Part shown: piece after piece, positions 44,373 to 54,734 of the stretch
Numbering within the stretch: the first letter of the stretch is position 1
Layout: each line of letters starts with the position of its first letter
NCBI RefSeq assembly: GCF_001375655.1
Contig: NZ_CTEN01000002.1
Span: 372,001 to 436,000, forward strand
From: Streptococcus varani
Lineage (GTDB): Bacteria > Bacillota > Bacilli > Lactobacillales > Streptococcaceae
Reading direction: 5' to 3'
Length of the DNA: 64,000 bases
Program-made: the position numbers and the translations under genes
The notes under the pieces: model-generated
Databases searched by the model: none
What the model was told of the DNA's origin: nothing
What the model saw: only the letters and a program-made list of their open reading frames with translations

Positions 44373-46610
44373 TTATTTGACCGTCTCCAGCCTCCACTTC
44401 TTCCAACCTTTAAAGCGAATGGCTCCTTGCTGGTCCGTCCTCAGACTAGTCATCTCCCGCTCTTCAAAACGGTCCAGAGTTTCCTGATGGGGATGTTTGA
44501 AGCGGTTGTTTTGACCAGCAGATACCAAAGCCAAATCTGCTTGGATATGGTCGAGAAAGGCTTCCGATGAGGAGCCTTTGGAGCCATGATGACCTGCCTT
44601 GTAAACATCAACTGGCAAATGAGGATAGGCCTCAACGAGTCTTTGCTCCCCTTCTGCTTCCAAATCCCCAGTAAAAAGAAAATGCTTGTTCAACAGCTTT
44701 CCATAAAGCACAATGGAATCATTATTGCCACCATCCCCAGTTTCAAAAGGATAGAGGACATGAAGCTGACTGTTCATGATAGACAATTGATCCCCCGCTT
44801 GCACCACTTTGACCTTGACGTTCATAACCTTAAGCCTCCTGACAAAACCTGAATCGGTCAGACTGCCAGGACTAACTAAGACTTCCCCAATTTGGATATA
44901 TTGAGATAAAACCTCCATATCTCCAATATGATCGGCATCGGTGTGCGTCAAAACCAGTTGATCAATTCTTCCAATCCCTTGACTTTTTAGATAGGGAATC
45001 AGGGTTCGTGTCGCATTGGCAGCCGTTTTTCGGGACTGCCATTTTTCTTTGCTGTCAAAATCTATCCGACCACCCACATCAATTAATATCGTTTTTCCAG
45101 CCCAATCCCGTAAAAGAATACTATCACCTTGTCCCACATCTACCATGGTCACTTCATTGGTCAGAGGTTGTTTGGTAATAAAGAGCAGACTCAGAACAAG
45201 AAAGGACAAGCCTAAAACCAGTTTTTTCTTATGGAAAAAATCATAAATGAGTGCCAGGAAAACGAATAAGACCAGCAGAACAATGGTGTTCGGTTTGCCA
45301 AATACTAGCGGAAAGGCAGAATGGTCTGCTATCCAAATGATGACTTTCTCCAGCCAGTCAAAAAGAAAATTGACCTGACTGATTGCTACAAATGGCGATA
45401 GGAGAAAGAGAAGGGACAAAAGTGGCAGTAAAACCACATCAAAAATGATGGAAAAGGCAAAGGTTAAGAGGATAGACAAGGGTTGAAAAGAGTAAAAATA
45501 AAAGATAAGGAGGGGCAAAATCCCTAGCGAAATGGCTAAACTTTCAATCAAAATCTTCTGAAACCCAATTAGTTTTTCAAAGTCAAAAACCGACAAGAGG
45601 AAGGCATAGGCAAAGCTGAGTTGTCCACCTGCGGACAAGAGAAAATGAGGCATTAGTAAGTAACAAACCGCCAGAGTTAGGGCCATATTGTCCAAGCCTC
45701 TCAAGCCCATATTGCCTAAAATCTTCTGAACTAGAGAGCGAACAACCGAGACGGACAGTCCTGTCATAGCCGCATAGATGACAGAAAATGGAATCTGAAT
45801 CTTGTCTACCGTTTCCCGCTTCATCCCTAATCGCAGCAAGAGATAGCGCAACTTGTCAATGAAAAATCCCACCTGCATACCCGATAAAGCAAAGAGATGG
45901 ATGATTCCTAAATTGGAATAAATATCCTCCATCTCCTCAAAATCCGAGTCCAAATCCCCAAAAAGAAGCCCTGTCATGTAGTGACGCATGGGAGTTGGAA
46001 AGGTAGCCGCAATGTGCAAAAGGGCTTTCCGCCTGCCTAACAGAAGCCAGTCCATGGGATTCCAGCTAGGGCGAACTTGGATATCCACAATAGTTGATAC
46101 TTGGACAATTTCATAGATTTCCTTGGTCCGCAAATAATCTCCGTAATCAAAACCGTTGAAATTTCGTGGACCATCTTCTTTACTGATGTCTGTCTCAACA
46201 GTTACTTCCACCAACTCATCCAGCTCCTGAAAATAAGCCTGCTCTTCCTGACTGCTTAACTTATGAAAGACTTGAAACTTTCTGCCCCCTGACTTGGCCT
46301 GAAAAGAAAGAGAATCTCCATTGATTTGGATACTATCCGGTATCAAATCCAGCTTAAAAATTTCTGTCGGCATATTTTGCTCATCTAACTTGGTTTTGTA
46401 ATGATGCCCAGAAAAGATAGCTAGAAATATCAAAATAATAGGCAAGACTTTCAAAGCTTTTTTTCGATACTGCTGAAAGAGGCGAAAAAGCAAGAATAGA
46501 AAGAGAATCCCTGTTACAGTCGAAAATCGATAGACCATGAAATAGCCTGACAGAAATAGCATGGCCAGCTGAATGACTGGAATAGGGCTTCTTTTAATCC
46601 AGAGTGACAT
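44373..46610 (-). CDS. comEC: DNA-uptake channel ComEC
   Basis: ComEC carries single-stranded DNA across the membrane during competence. It has 745 residues: N-terminal helices with a DUF4131-type OB domain, the Competence domain (GLLFGDLDSDFEEMEDIYSNLGIIHLFALSGMQVGFF) with about ten helices, and a C-terminal metallo-beta-lactamase domain. The latter holds TMVDVGQGDSILLRD and LTHTDADHIGDMEVL, likely a nuclease for the non-entering strand. It overlaps comEA by 17 bases. Confidence 0.95.
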   Translation of the reverse strand: MSLWIKRSPIPVIQLAMLFLSGYFMVYRFSTVTGILFLFLLFRLFQQYRKKALKVLPIILIFLAIFSGHHYKTKLDEQNMPTEIFKLDLIPDSIQINGDSLSFQAKSGGRKFQVFHKLSSQEEQAYFQELDELVEVTVETDISKEDGPRNFNGFDYGDYLRTKEIYEIVQVSTIVDIQVRPSWNPMDWLLLGRRKALLHIAATFPTPMRHYMTGLLFGDLDSDFEEMEDIYSNLGIIHLFALSGMQVGFFIDKLRYLLLRLGMKRETVDKIQIPFSVIYAAMTGLSVSVVRSLVQKILGNMGLRGLDNMALTLAVCYLLMPHFLLSAGGQLSFAYAFLLSVFDFEKLIGFQKILIESLAISLGILPLLIFYFYSFQPLSILLTFAFSIIFDVVLLPLLSLLFLLSPFVAISQVNFLFDWLEKVIIWIADHSAFPLVFGKPNTIVLLVLFVFLALIYDFFHKKKLVLGLSFLVLSLLFITKQPLTNEVTMVDVGQGDSILLRDWAGKTILIDVGGRIDFDSKEKWQSRKTAANATRTLIPYLKSQGIGRIDQLVLTHTDADHIGDMEVLSQYIQIGEVLVSPGSLTDSGFVRRLKVMNVKVKVVQAGDQLSIMNSQLHVLYPFETGDGGNNDSIVLYGKLLNKHFLFTGDLEAEGEQRLVEAYPHLPVDVYKAGHHGSKGSSSEAFLDHIQADLALVSAGQNNRFKHPHQETLDRFEEREMTSLRTDQQGAIRFKGWKKWRLETVK

Positions 46611-47247
46611 AAGGCCGAATGTTTTCTAACGTTTTTCCACCAATACCAGAAACATTTTTGAGATCATCAACAGAGTTAAAACCGCCATTGCTGTCACGAT
46701 AGGCGATAATATCCTGTGCTCGTTTCTCACCGATTCCAGAAATGGTGGTCAACTCAGCCTGACTAGCTGTATTGAGGTTGACTTTTGTCGAATCTCCGCC
46801 CGTTGAAGCTGATTGATCACTGCTAGCTGTAGGTAACTGGATGACACTGATCTCCTCTCCCTGACCGGCTACATAAATGACTGCCTCATCCGTCAATTTT
46901 TGCGCCAGATTGACAGATTTCTTATCTGCTTGCTCTGAAAAACCACCCGCAGCCTGAATGGCATCATGGACACGCGCCGTCTTTGACAATTGGTAGAGAC
47001 CTTCCTTTTTGACAGCACCTTTGACATCCACTAAAATATCACTGATTTCTTGGTCAGAGTCTTGGCTAGGCAATTTTTCTTGACTTTCTTCTACAACTTC
47101 TAGCTTTTCAAGACCTGGAAAATCAGAACTAGTCTCTTCAGGGGCCTTCTGCAAAACAAAAAATGCTCCGACAGCTAATACCAAAATACAAAGTCCTGCT
47201 ATCGTTAACTTATTTTTCTTAAATACTTCAAGATAATCTTCAAACAT
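46594..47247 (-). CDS. comEA: Competence DNA receptor ComEA
   Basis: ComEA binds double-stranded DNA at the cell surface. It has 217 residues from ATG 47247, chosen because AGGAGG is six bases upstream; the ATG at 47253 touches the Shine-Dalgarno. It has an N-terminal membrane anchor (about 13-31), an acidic linker, an SLBB-like domain (DILVDVKGAVKKEGLYQL) and a C-terminal double helix-hairpin-helix (LNTASQAELTTISGIGEKRA, FNSVDDLKNVSGIGGKTLEN). It leads the late-competence operon. Confidence 0.95.
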   Translation of the reverse strand: MFEDYLEVFKKNKLTIAGLCILVLAVGAFFVLQKAPEETSSDFPGLEKLEVVEESQEKLPSQDSDQEISDILVDVKGAVKKEGLYQLSKTARVHDAIQAAGGFSEQADKKSVNLAQKLTDEAVIYVAGQGEEISVIQLPTASSDQSASTGGDSTKVNLNTASQAELTTISGIGEKRAQDIIAYRDSNGGFNSVDDLKNVSGIGGKTLENIRPYVTLD

Positions 47248-47266
47248 AAACATCCTCCTACTTGAT

Positions 47267-47274
47267 TATTCGCA
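47267..47274 (-). promoter_or_regulatory. cin-box (SigX/ComX promoter) of comEA-comEC
   Basis: TGCGAATA on the minus strand, one base from the consensus TACGAATA, with a T-rich tract upstream. It lies 13 bases before the first ATG and immediately after the preceding gene's terminator. Confidence 0.8.
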
Positions 47275-47275
47275 A

Positions 47276-47300
47276 AGAAAAAGACTCCCAAAGGAGTCCC
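47276..47300 (-). terminator. Terminator of the Gfo/Idh/MocA gene
   Basis: GGGACTCC-TTT-GGGAGTC followed by TTTTTCTTT on the minus strand. The T-tract abuts the cin-box. Confidence 0.85.
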
Positions 47301-47308
47301 AATAACAT

Positions 47309-48331
47309 TTACAGTTGATTTTCTTCCATGAGGCGGATGCCTTCTTCCAGAATTTCTATCTGTCTGATGGTTTCTTCATCTTTAACCAACTTTTCTTTGC
47401 CCAAGAGGATGCTATCGTGCAGAGCTTGGTAAAAACGACTATAATCACCGACTTCAGTGACCACTTTTTCTTCGTGGTATCTTCCCTCATCATCCACAAA
47501 GGTCAAAATACCATAGTGTTCCGGTAGATCTAAGCCAAAATCTGCCTTATCTGGCATATAGAATTTCTTCAAATCTTCTTCTTGGCGGTCTTTGCTCGCT
47601 TTGACAAACATCCCTTTCTTGCCGTAGACAACAAAACTAGGACGATCCTTGATACGGAAATAACTGGATTTGACAGACACTTTGGTATTGGTATAATAAA
47701 GATCCAAGTCAAAGTAATCATTCATCCGACCTGAGCCAAGCAACTGGCGAACGTCGTAATGGATCTTATCTGGAAAACCGAAATAAGAAATGACTTGATC
47801 GACGGTATGGCAGGCATGCCCATATAAGTAAGAAGAATCCAGAGAAAATTCCTGCACACTTTCTGGTATCTCCGGACGGAAATAATCAAAGTGCATCTCT
47901 ACTTCCAAAAGATCTCCCAAAACACCACTGTCAATGACTTTCTGGCTGGTTAAAAAATCAGAATCAAAACGACGATTTTGATAGGCTTGGATAAAGAGTT
48001 CCTTTTCTTTGGCCAGTGCAAAGAGCTCACGCGCTTGAGCTGCCGTTTCTGTAAATGGTTTTTCAACTAGGACGTGTTTGCCAGCCTCTAGGCATGTTTT
48101 GGCTAAATCATAATGCGCATTAACCGGTACTGACAGGACAATCAATTGGATTTCTGGGTCCGTTAGCAGATCATCTAATTTGTCCGTGTAGGTAATGCCT
48201 TCTACTTTCTCCCATTGATTGGCTGAGCGTGCATAAATACTCTTAATCTTGATATCTTTTATTTTCCTAGCAAAGGGCATGTGGTAACGGTTGGTGCTTT
48301 TTCCGTTGCCGATATAAGCGATAGTTAGCAT
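47309..48331 (-). CDS. Gfo/Idh/MocA-family NAD(P)-dependent oxidoreductase
   Basis: This 340-residue oxidoreductase has an N-terminal Rossmann fold (IAYIGNGKSTNRYHMP) and the family motif GKHVLVEKPFTE, with the catalytic lysine in EKP. A C-terminal alpha/beta domain shows YGHACHTVDQVISYFG. The substrate is a sugar or cyclitol of unknown identity. GGAGGTCAATT precedes the ATG. It lies behind bglA but has its own likely -10 (TATAAT). Confidence 0.88.
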   Translation of the reverse strand: MLTIAYIGNGKSTNRYHMPFARKIKDIKIKSIYARSANQWEKVEGITYTDKLDDLLTDPEIQLIVLSVPVNAHYDLAKTCLEAGKHVLVEKPFTETAAQARELFALAKEKELFIQAYQNRRFDSDFLTSQKVIDSGVLGDLLEVEMHFDYFRPEIPESVQEFSLDSSYLYGHACHTVDQVISYFGFPDKIHYDVRQLLGSGRMNDYFDLDLYYTNTKVSVKSSYFRIKDRPSFVVYGKKGMFVKASKDRQEEDLKKFYMPDKADFGLDLPEHYGILTFVDDEGRYHEEKVVTEVGDYSRFYQALHDSILLGKEKLVKDEETIRQIEILEEGIRLMEENQL

Positions 48332-48354
48332 AATTGACCTCCATTATAAAATGA

Positions 48355-48390
48355 CAAAGAAAGCCAGCAGTTGCTTTCTGACAGGCTTTC
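48355..48390 (-). terminator. Probable terminator of bglA
   Basis: GAAAGCC and GGCTTTC form a 7-bp stem with an 18-base loop, then TTTGTC. The T-run is weak, so some read-through into the oxidoreductase gene is likely. Confidence 0.5.
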
Positions 48391-48398
48391 GAATTATA

Positions 48399-50193
<1,795 letters not shown>

Positions 50194-50197
<4 letters not shown>

Positions 50198-50601
50198 TTC
50201 CTTCCTCCTTTTTCTATTTTAGCATAAAGCCAACCGGCAAAGCCAGCACCAAGAGACAAACACAAGAAGGTTGGAAGAGCCAAGAAAAGCTGAGAAAAAC
50301 CATGAGCCAGTACACCCTTAATTAAAACAGCCGTAGCAATAGCTGTCCCCATATCAATGGCTACCCGATTTTTATTTTGCGGAATTCCACCCCTATAATG
50401 ACAGACATACCATACAGGTGCAATAATTAATAGAGCAGCAATCGCACCAGCAAAAGAAGCAAATGGTGATGCCAGTCGAGACCAAAGAAAGCCAACCATC
50501 AGACCAGCAAAAGCATAGGCAAAAATAGCTCTTAGATACAAGATGGCATTCCTTTTTTCTTTGAAAATAAGAGAATAAATAAACAAAAGCTCTTTCTCCA
50601 T
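50194..50601 (-). CDS. Small membrane protein, Lin0367/Lin0368-like, subunit 1
   Basis: This protein of up to 135 residues has four hydrophobic helices and the block IAPVWYVCHYRGG...VAIDMG shared with the downstream partner. The first 20 residues are polar and no Shine-Dalgarno precedes the ATG. A TTG at 50541 with AAAGGA in front would give a 115-residue protein starting in the first helix, closer in size to its paralogue. It is the first gene of the bglA operon, divergent from the RpiR regulator. Confidence 0.6.
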
Positions 50602-50614
50602 CGTTTTCTTCTTG

Positions 50615-50642
50615 TTGAATTAATTGTATCATCTGTTATAAT
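50615..50642. promoter_or_regulatory. Overlapping divergent promoters of the bglA operon and rpiR-like gene
   Basis: Plus strand: TTGAAT (50615-50620), 16 bases, TATAAT (50637-50642). Minus strand: TGATACAAT extended -10 (50631-50623). Because they overlap, one bound regulator could control both. Confidence 0.6.
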
Positions 50643-50737
50643 GACAATAAAGGAAAAGTCCCATTTAGGTCTAGTATTTTAAATAAAAGAGCTATTTTTA
50701 ATTGATTTTTTAAAACGCTGTTTCAGAAAGGTTTGAC

Positions 50738-51616
50738 ATGTTTTTATTAGAAAAAATTGAACTCTTCCCCTTCTCCCCGAATGAAAAAATCATAGCAGAT
50801 TATATTTTAGAGCAAAAATACAAAATACAAAACAAATCAACTGCTGAAATCGCTGATGACATTTTTTCATCTAAGTCTGCCCTCGTTCGATTTGCAAAAA
50901 AACTAGATTTTAAAGGTTGGGTTGATTTCAAAGAAGCTTTCCTGAATGAACTGACTTATCTGGATCACCAAAAAATGGGGATTGATGCTAATCTTCCTTT
51001 CTCAGCTAGCGATGACATTGCCAGTATCATGACAAGCATTAGCACTCTCAAAAAAGAAGCTATTGAGGATACCCTTGCTCTCAATAAAGCCGAAACCTTG
51101 CGTTCCTCTATTGATTTGTTAGACCAAGCAGAAACCATTCATATTTTTGCCGTTAGCAATAACCTGCTGAATGCTCAAGAGTTTGCCCTGCAAATGTCAC
51201 GGATTCAAAAGGACGTCCGCATCCATCAGCTTCAAGGTGAAGTCATGTTCAATGCTTATTTAGCCAAGAAAAACTCTTGTGCTATTATTATTTCCTACTC
51301 GGGTGAAACACCTCAACTGCTTCAAATCATGACATTTTTGAAGCGTAAGGCCATCCCTACCCTTCTCCTGACCAGTGTTGGCGACAATACTTCAACACCA
51401 CTAGCCAGCCTCATTCTTCGCTTAGCAACCAGAGAAAAACTCTATTCTAAAATCGGAACCTTCTCCACTGATACCTCTATTACCTTTCTTCTAGAGTGCC
51501 TCTATGCTGGAATCTTTTCGAAGAGTTACAACAAAAACATGACCCTTAGAAAAAATGCCTCCGAATTCATCGAGTTCGAACGAACCTCAAGTTCAGAAAT
51601 TCTCAAAGAAAAATAA
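50738..51616 (+). CDS. RpiR/MurR-family transcriptional regulator
   Basis: This 292-residue regulator has an N-terminal HTH_6 domain (NEKIIADYILEQKYKIQNKSTAEIADDIFSSKSALVRFAKKLDFKGW) and a C-terminal SIS sugar-phosphate domain (IHIFAVSNNLLNAQEFA, IIISYSGETPQLLQI). It probably senses a sugar phosphate and controls the divergent membrane-protein/bglA operon. AGAAAGGTTTGAC precedes the ATG. Confidence 0.88.
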   Translation: MFLLEKIELFPFSPNEKIIADYILEQKYKIQNKSTAEIADDIFSSKSALVRFAKKLDFKGWVDFKEAFLNELTYLDHQKMGIDANLPFSASDDIASIMTSISTLKKEAIEDTLALNKAETLRSSIDLLDQAETIHIFAVSNNLLNAQEFALQMSRIQKDVRIHQLQGEVMFNAYLAKKNSCAIIISYSGETPQLLQIMTFLKRKAIPTLLLTSVGDNTSTPLASLILRLATREKLYSKIGTFSTDTSITFLLECLYAGIFSKSYNKNMTLRKNASEFIEFERTSSSEILKEK

Positions 51617-51618
51617 AA

Positions 51619-51642
51619 AGGACTCCCATTTTTGGAAGTCCT
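51619..51642 (+). terminator. rpiR-side copy of the duplicated terminator hairpin
   Basis: AGGACT(CC)...(GG)AAGTCCT is a full hairpin. The same 24 bases recur exactly at 53859-53882. The left A-run is kept here while the right T-run is replaced by the insertion element. The two copies together look like a target-site duplication of one bidirectional terminator. Confidence 0.75.
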
Positions 51643-51650
51643 CAGATTGT

Positions 51651-51685
51651 AGACAAACTTCATTTTTGAGGTTTGTCTTTTTTTG
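51651..51685 (+). terminator. Terminator hairpin inside the left end of the IS1182-type element
   Basis: AGACAAAC and GTTTGTCT form an 8-bp stem followed by seven T on the plus strand. It would block read-through from the rpiR side into the element. Confidence 0.7.
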
Positions 51686-51731
51686 TATATTGCCGAAATA
51701 TGGTGGAAATTGGCAGATTTGGACAAAATAA
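51660..51731 (-). pseudogene. Probable C-terminal scrap of the IS1182-type transposase
   Basis: The frame on the minus strand reads PNLPISTIFRQYTKKDKPQK and stops 18 bases before the element's end, where a transposase gene normally finishes. No similarity could be tested. Confidence 0.4.
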
Positions 51732-51734
51732 AAC

Positions 51735-51957
51735 TCTAAGCAGGTTCCACCTGCTAACTCATGACAGAAAAAGATGTTCAGCTTATAATGAAGATGAACA
51801 ATACAAATCCGTGGTCTTTAATAGGGCTTTGCCTAGCCTGTACAGAAAACTGGATGAATAAGAGTCATGAGATAACTCGAATACGCCTGGAGCGTGAAAA
51901 TAAAATTACAAGAAGCCTCTTATTCCATTGTTCAAGATTAGAATAGGAGGCTTTTCG
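51735..51957 (+). ncRNA. Left-end non-coding region of the IS110-type element, candidate bridge RNA
   Basis: About 220 non-coding bases precede the IS110 transposase, the position where IS110-group elements encode their bridge RNA. It holds GCAGGT-TCC-ACCTGC (near 51740-51754), a TTATAATGA -10-like box near 51783, and a long hairpin (51913-51953). The element's outer boundary is uncertain. The RNA assignment rests on family knowledge, not on a model match. Confidence 0.4.
51913..51953 (+). promoter_or_regulatory. Hairpin sequestering the transposase ribosome site
   Basis: AAGCCTCTTATTC pairs with GAATAGGAGGCTT (13 positions, one G-U). The right arm contains the GGAGG that serves ATG 51959. 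Such hairpins limit translation of insertion-sequence mRNA started outside the element. Confidence 0.65.
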
Positions 51958-51958
51958 T

Positions 51959-53126
51959 ATGGAAGTCATGATTGAAACCTGCTGCGGTATTGATGTCCAC
52001 CAAAAATCCATTGTTTGTTGTATCCTAGATGGTCCACTAGATACCAACAAACCTAAGAAAATTCAGAAGAAATTCGGGACAACGACAGTCGCCCTTCAAA
52101 ATGCTCTAGCCTGGCTAGAGGAAAACCGTGTGACCCATGTCTTCTTTGAGTCTACTGGCCAATATTGGCTCCCTCTTTTTAATATTTTCTCTGATTCCGA
52201 TTTAGTCCTTGTTCTAGCTAATCCACAACACATCAAAAATGTTCCTGGTCGAAAAACGGATGTGAAAGATGCAGAGTGGATCGCTCAACTGGGTCGGTGT
52301 GGTCTCATTTCGCTATCTTATATTCCCAGTCCCGAGGTCATGCAATTGCGTTTACTCACTCGTCGGCTACGTTCTTATAAACAGCGTCAAACACAAGTCA
52401 AAAACGAAATTCATAATCTCTTACAGCGTGCCAACATTAAACTAACCAGCTATCTTTCTGATATCTTCTCCAAGACAGGCCAATCCCTTCTAACACTCTT
52501 TATTAACGGGGAAGTCATTGACTGTGATAGTGTATCAGCTTGCCTTCACAAGCATGTTAAAGCGAGTCCTGAGGAACTAGTTGAGGCCATGAATGGGAAG
52601 TTATCACTGGAAGATCGTTTTCTATTGAATCAGAGTTTGGAAGAATATCGGATGTATCAAGAACTTATGGATAAATTGACCAGCGAAATACAGACTTACA
52701 TCGCAAAGGAGTTTCCCTGAAGAAAATCGATTACTCCAAACCATTCCTGGTGTGAGTGAAGCCTGTGCAGCCACTGTTTTAGCTGAAATTGGACCAAACG
52801 TAGATAGTTTTGAAACAGATGGACACTTAGCTTCTTGGGCGGGACTTTGTCCTGGTTCCTATGAAAGTGCTGGGATTAAAAAATCCTCGCATATCACACA
52901 AGGAAATCGCTATATCAAACAGGCCTTGACCATGTCTGGACTCATTGCGGCACACTCCAAAGACCCAGCATTTTCATCTTTATATAATAGAATTTCCCAA
53001 AGAGGAAGCAAGATGAAAGCTGTTATTGCCTGTGCCCATAAAATTCTTAGAACCATATACAAACTACTCTTAACCCATCAACCTTATCAAAAAGAAAAGG
53101 CGTTAGGACTGAGGCAACAGTTCTAA
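51959..53126 (+). pseudogene. IS110-family DEDD transposase, frameshifted
   Basis: The N-terminal part (ETCCGIDVHQKSIVCCILDG, FESTGQYW, GRKTDVKDAEW) supplies the DEDD/RuvC-like acids. The C-terminal part (TIPGVSEACAATVLAEIG, SWAGLCPGSYESAGIKKS) is the Transposase_20 domain with its serine. One extra C in the CCC at 52715-52717 breaks the frame: it stops at 52720, and EENRLLQTIPG continues in the next frame. The repaired protein would be about 388 residues, normal for the family. The element is probably inactive unless this is a sequence error. Confidence 0.85.
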
Positions 53127-53145
53127 CACCAAAACTTAAAAAATT

Positions 53146-53763
53146 TCAATTACAGTATAGCATAGGAAGTGATTTTTTGCGCTTTTTTACTGTTTTTTTC
53201 AAATAAAAAGGCTTCCCAGCCATCATTTTCACCAGTTGGTCACTCATAAACTTGGCTTGTTGTTCCACTAATTGCTTGGTGTACTTGTGATTATTCGCCG
53301 CAGCTTTGATATGAGTTCCATCCACGAAAATTTCAGAAGGGTCAATCAAACCAGCTCTTAAGGCTTGATTGAGAATTCGAGAGAAAATCTCAGAGATGAG
53401 CTCTTTTTCTTGGAATCTTCGACTGTAATTCTTCCCATAAGTAGTGAAGTGGGGGACCCTGTCATCGAGAGTAAGACCGAGAAACCAACGATAAGCCATA
53501 TTGACTTCGATTTCCTTGATAGTTTGACGCATGGACCGAATACCATAGAGGCACTGAATAAGAGGGATTTTAACCAGCATGACAGGATCTAAACTCGGAC
53601 GACCATTATCGGTTGAGTAGGTGTCCTCTACCAACTCATAAATGAAGTTAAAATCAATCACCTCATCAACTTGACGAAGGAAATGATCAATTGGAACAAG
53701 GTCATCAAGTGTATAGAAACCATATTGATTGCGGTTGTAATCTGGTTTTTCCTTATGAAGCAT
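53146..53763 (-). pseudogene. N-terminal fragment of an IS1182-type transposase
   Basis: It starts MLHKEKPDYNRNQYGFYTLD with AGGAGG before the ATG. It contains the DUF772-type N-terminal domain (RPSLDPVMLVKIPLIQCLYGIRSMRQTIKEI) and the first catalytic strand IFVDGTHIKAAAN. After about 198 genuine residues it runs into foreign sequence and stops, so the DDE domain is lost. Confidence 0.8.
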
Positions 53764-53858
53764 AGCCAAACCTCCTCATACTAGATACTTTAATTATACT
53801 CCTATTCACAAAGAAAAGCCCTTAGAAACCTAATTCCGAGGACTTTGTCTTCAGTCTG

Positions 53859-53886
53859 AGGACTCCCATTTTTGGAAGTCCTTTTC
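53859..53886 (-). terminator. plsC-side copy of the duplicated terminator hairpin
   Basis: The same 24-bp hairpin as at 51619-51642, here with TTTTC on its plus-strand side. It lies directly after the plsC stop; on the minus strand the T-run has been replaced by the IS end, so termination of plsC may be weakened. Confidence 0.65.
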
Positions 53887-54633
53887 TTATTCACTAATAT
53901 CGGTCTTTGGTTGCCAAACAAAACTAGCTAGGTAGCTAAAAAGGTAGGTCAAAATTAAGACCAATCCCACTACTAAGAGAATAGGCAAACGATAAATCAA
54001 GGTTAGATAATGAAAGATACTTTTTTTCTTTTGGAAAGATAGGTTGAGTTGGTCCAAACGATTAAATTCTGACTCGATCCGATGAGCCACCTCAGCTAAA
54101 CCAGCCTGATCCAACCGTTTGATATCCGAAATATCGATAGGATCTCCGAAAGCCACATCAATACGGTCGCCAGCTAAGAGTCCTTTCAGTTTAAGCGGTC
54201 CAATATAAGAAGCTGGCATCAGTTTAACTTTAGCTGTCTTAGCAATAACTGCAACTCCCCCTTTTACCTCGCTAGAGTGACGGCTACCAGAAGGAAACAT
54301 GACCAAGGAGCGGTCGCTCTTCTTCAACATTTTCACAGGATATTTGATAGCCGCTGTTCCTGGATTTTCCCGATCAATTGGAAATGCACCACATTTACTG
54401 ATCCACCAGCCAAAGCCACGATCTTTGAACAGTTCTTTCTTAGCCATGAAAATAAATTGCTTGGGTGCTGCGGCATATCCTAGAAAAACAGGATCCCAAA
54501 AAGTTCTATGAGGAGAAATTAGGATATAATTTTCCTCCTTAGGTAGCATTTTTTCACGGTCATGATAATGAATATTGCCATTAATCGCCCACAAAAGCAC
54601 TGACAACAAATTTCTTAAATAAGTATAAAACAT
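53887..54633 (-). CDS. plsC: 1-acyl-sn-glycerol-3-phosphate acyltransferase
   Basis: PlsC makes phosphatidic acid at the membrane. It has 248 residues. The acyltransferase motif HRTFWD (H42-x4-D47) is intact. The second motif reads FPSGSRHS instead of the usual FPEGTRS, with the glutamate replaced by serine. A C-terminal membrane helix lies at about 215-240. TTAGGAGAGAGAT precedes the ATG and TGGTATAAT lies about 35 bases further up. Confidence 0.88.
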   Translation of the reverse strand: MFYTYLRNLLSVLLWAINGNIHYHDREKMLPKEENYILISPHRTFWDPVFLGYAAAPKQFIFMAKKELFKDRGFGWWISKCGAFPIDRENPGTAAIKYPVKMLKKSDRSLVMFPSGSRHSSEVKGGVAVIAKTAKVKLMPASYIGPLKLKGLLAGDRIDVAFGDPIDISDIKRLDQAGLAEVAHRIESEFNRLDQLNLSFQKKKSIFHYLTLIYRLPILLVVGLVLILTYLFSYLASFVWQPKTDISE

Positions 54634-54719
54634 ATCTCTCTCCTAAAAATCATTAGACATATTATACCATATTTTCCTCCTCTCCCTAGGATTTTTCTAT
54701 CCACTGTCACACTGGCTTA

Positions 54720-54728
54720 TGCTATAAT
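54720..54728 (+). promoter_or_regulatory. Extended -10 promoter of the trmN-like gene, leaderless arrangement
   Basis: TGCTATAAT-AAGAAC-ATG. The predicted transcription start is the ATG at 54735. Confidence 0.6.
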
Positions 54729-54734
54729 AAGAAC

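Larger units (their letters stand above)
51643..53858 (-). mobile_element. IS1182-type element remnant, interrupted by an IS110-type element
   Basis: The ends are inverted repeats: left CAGATTGTAGACAAA and, reversed from 53858, CAGACTGAAGACAAA (13 of 15). A 24-bp perfect direct repeat flanks them. The minus strand carries the N-terminal 205 residues of an IS1182-type transposase at the right and a probable C-terminal scrap at the left; about half the transposase is missing. An IS110-type unit fills the middle. Confidence 0.75.

Noticed and set aside
51643..53858. Composite transposon
   Set aside because: The two transposases are of different families and nested, not paired outer copies; no cargo gene lies between them.
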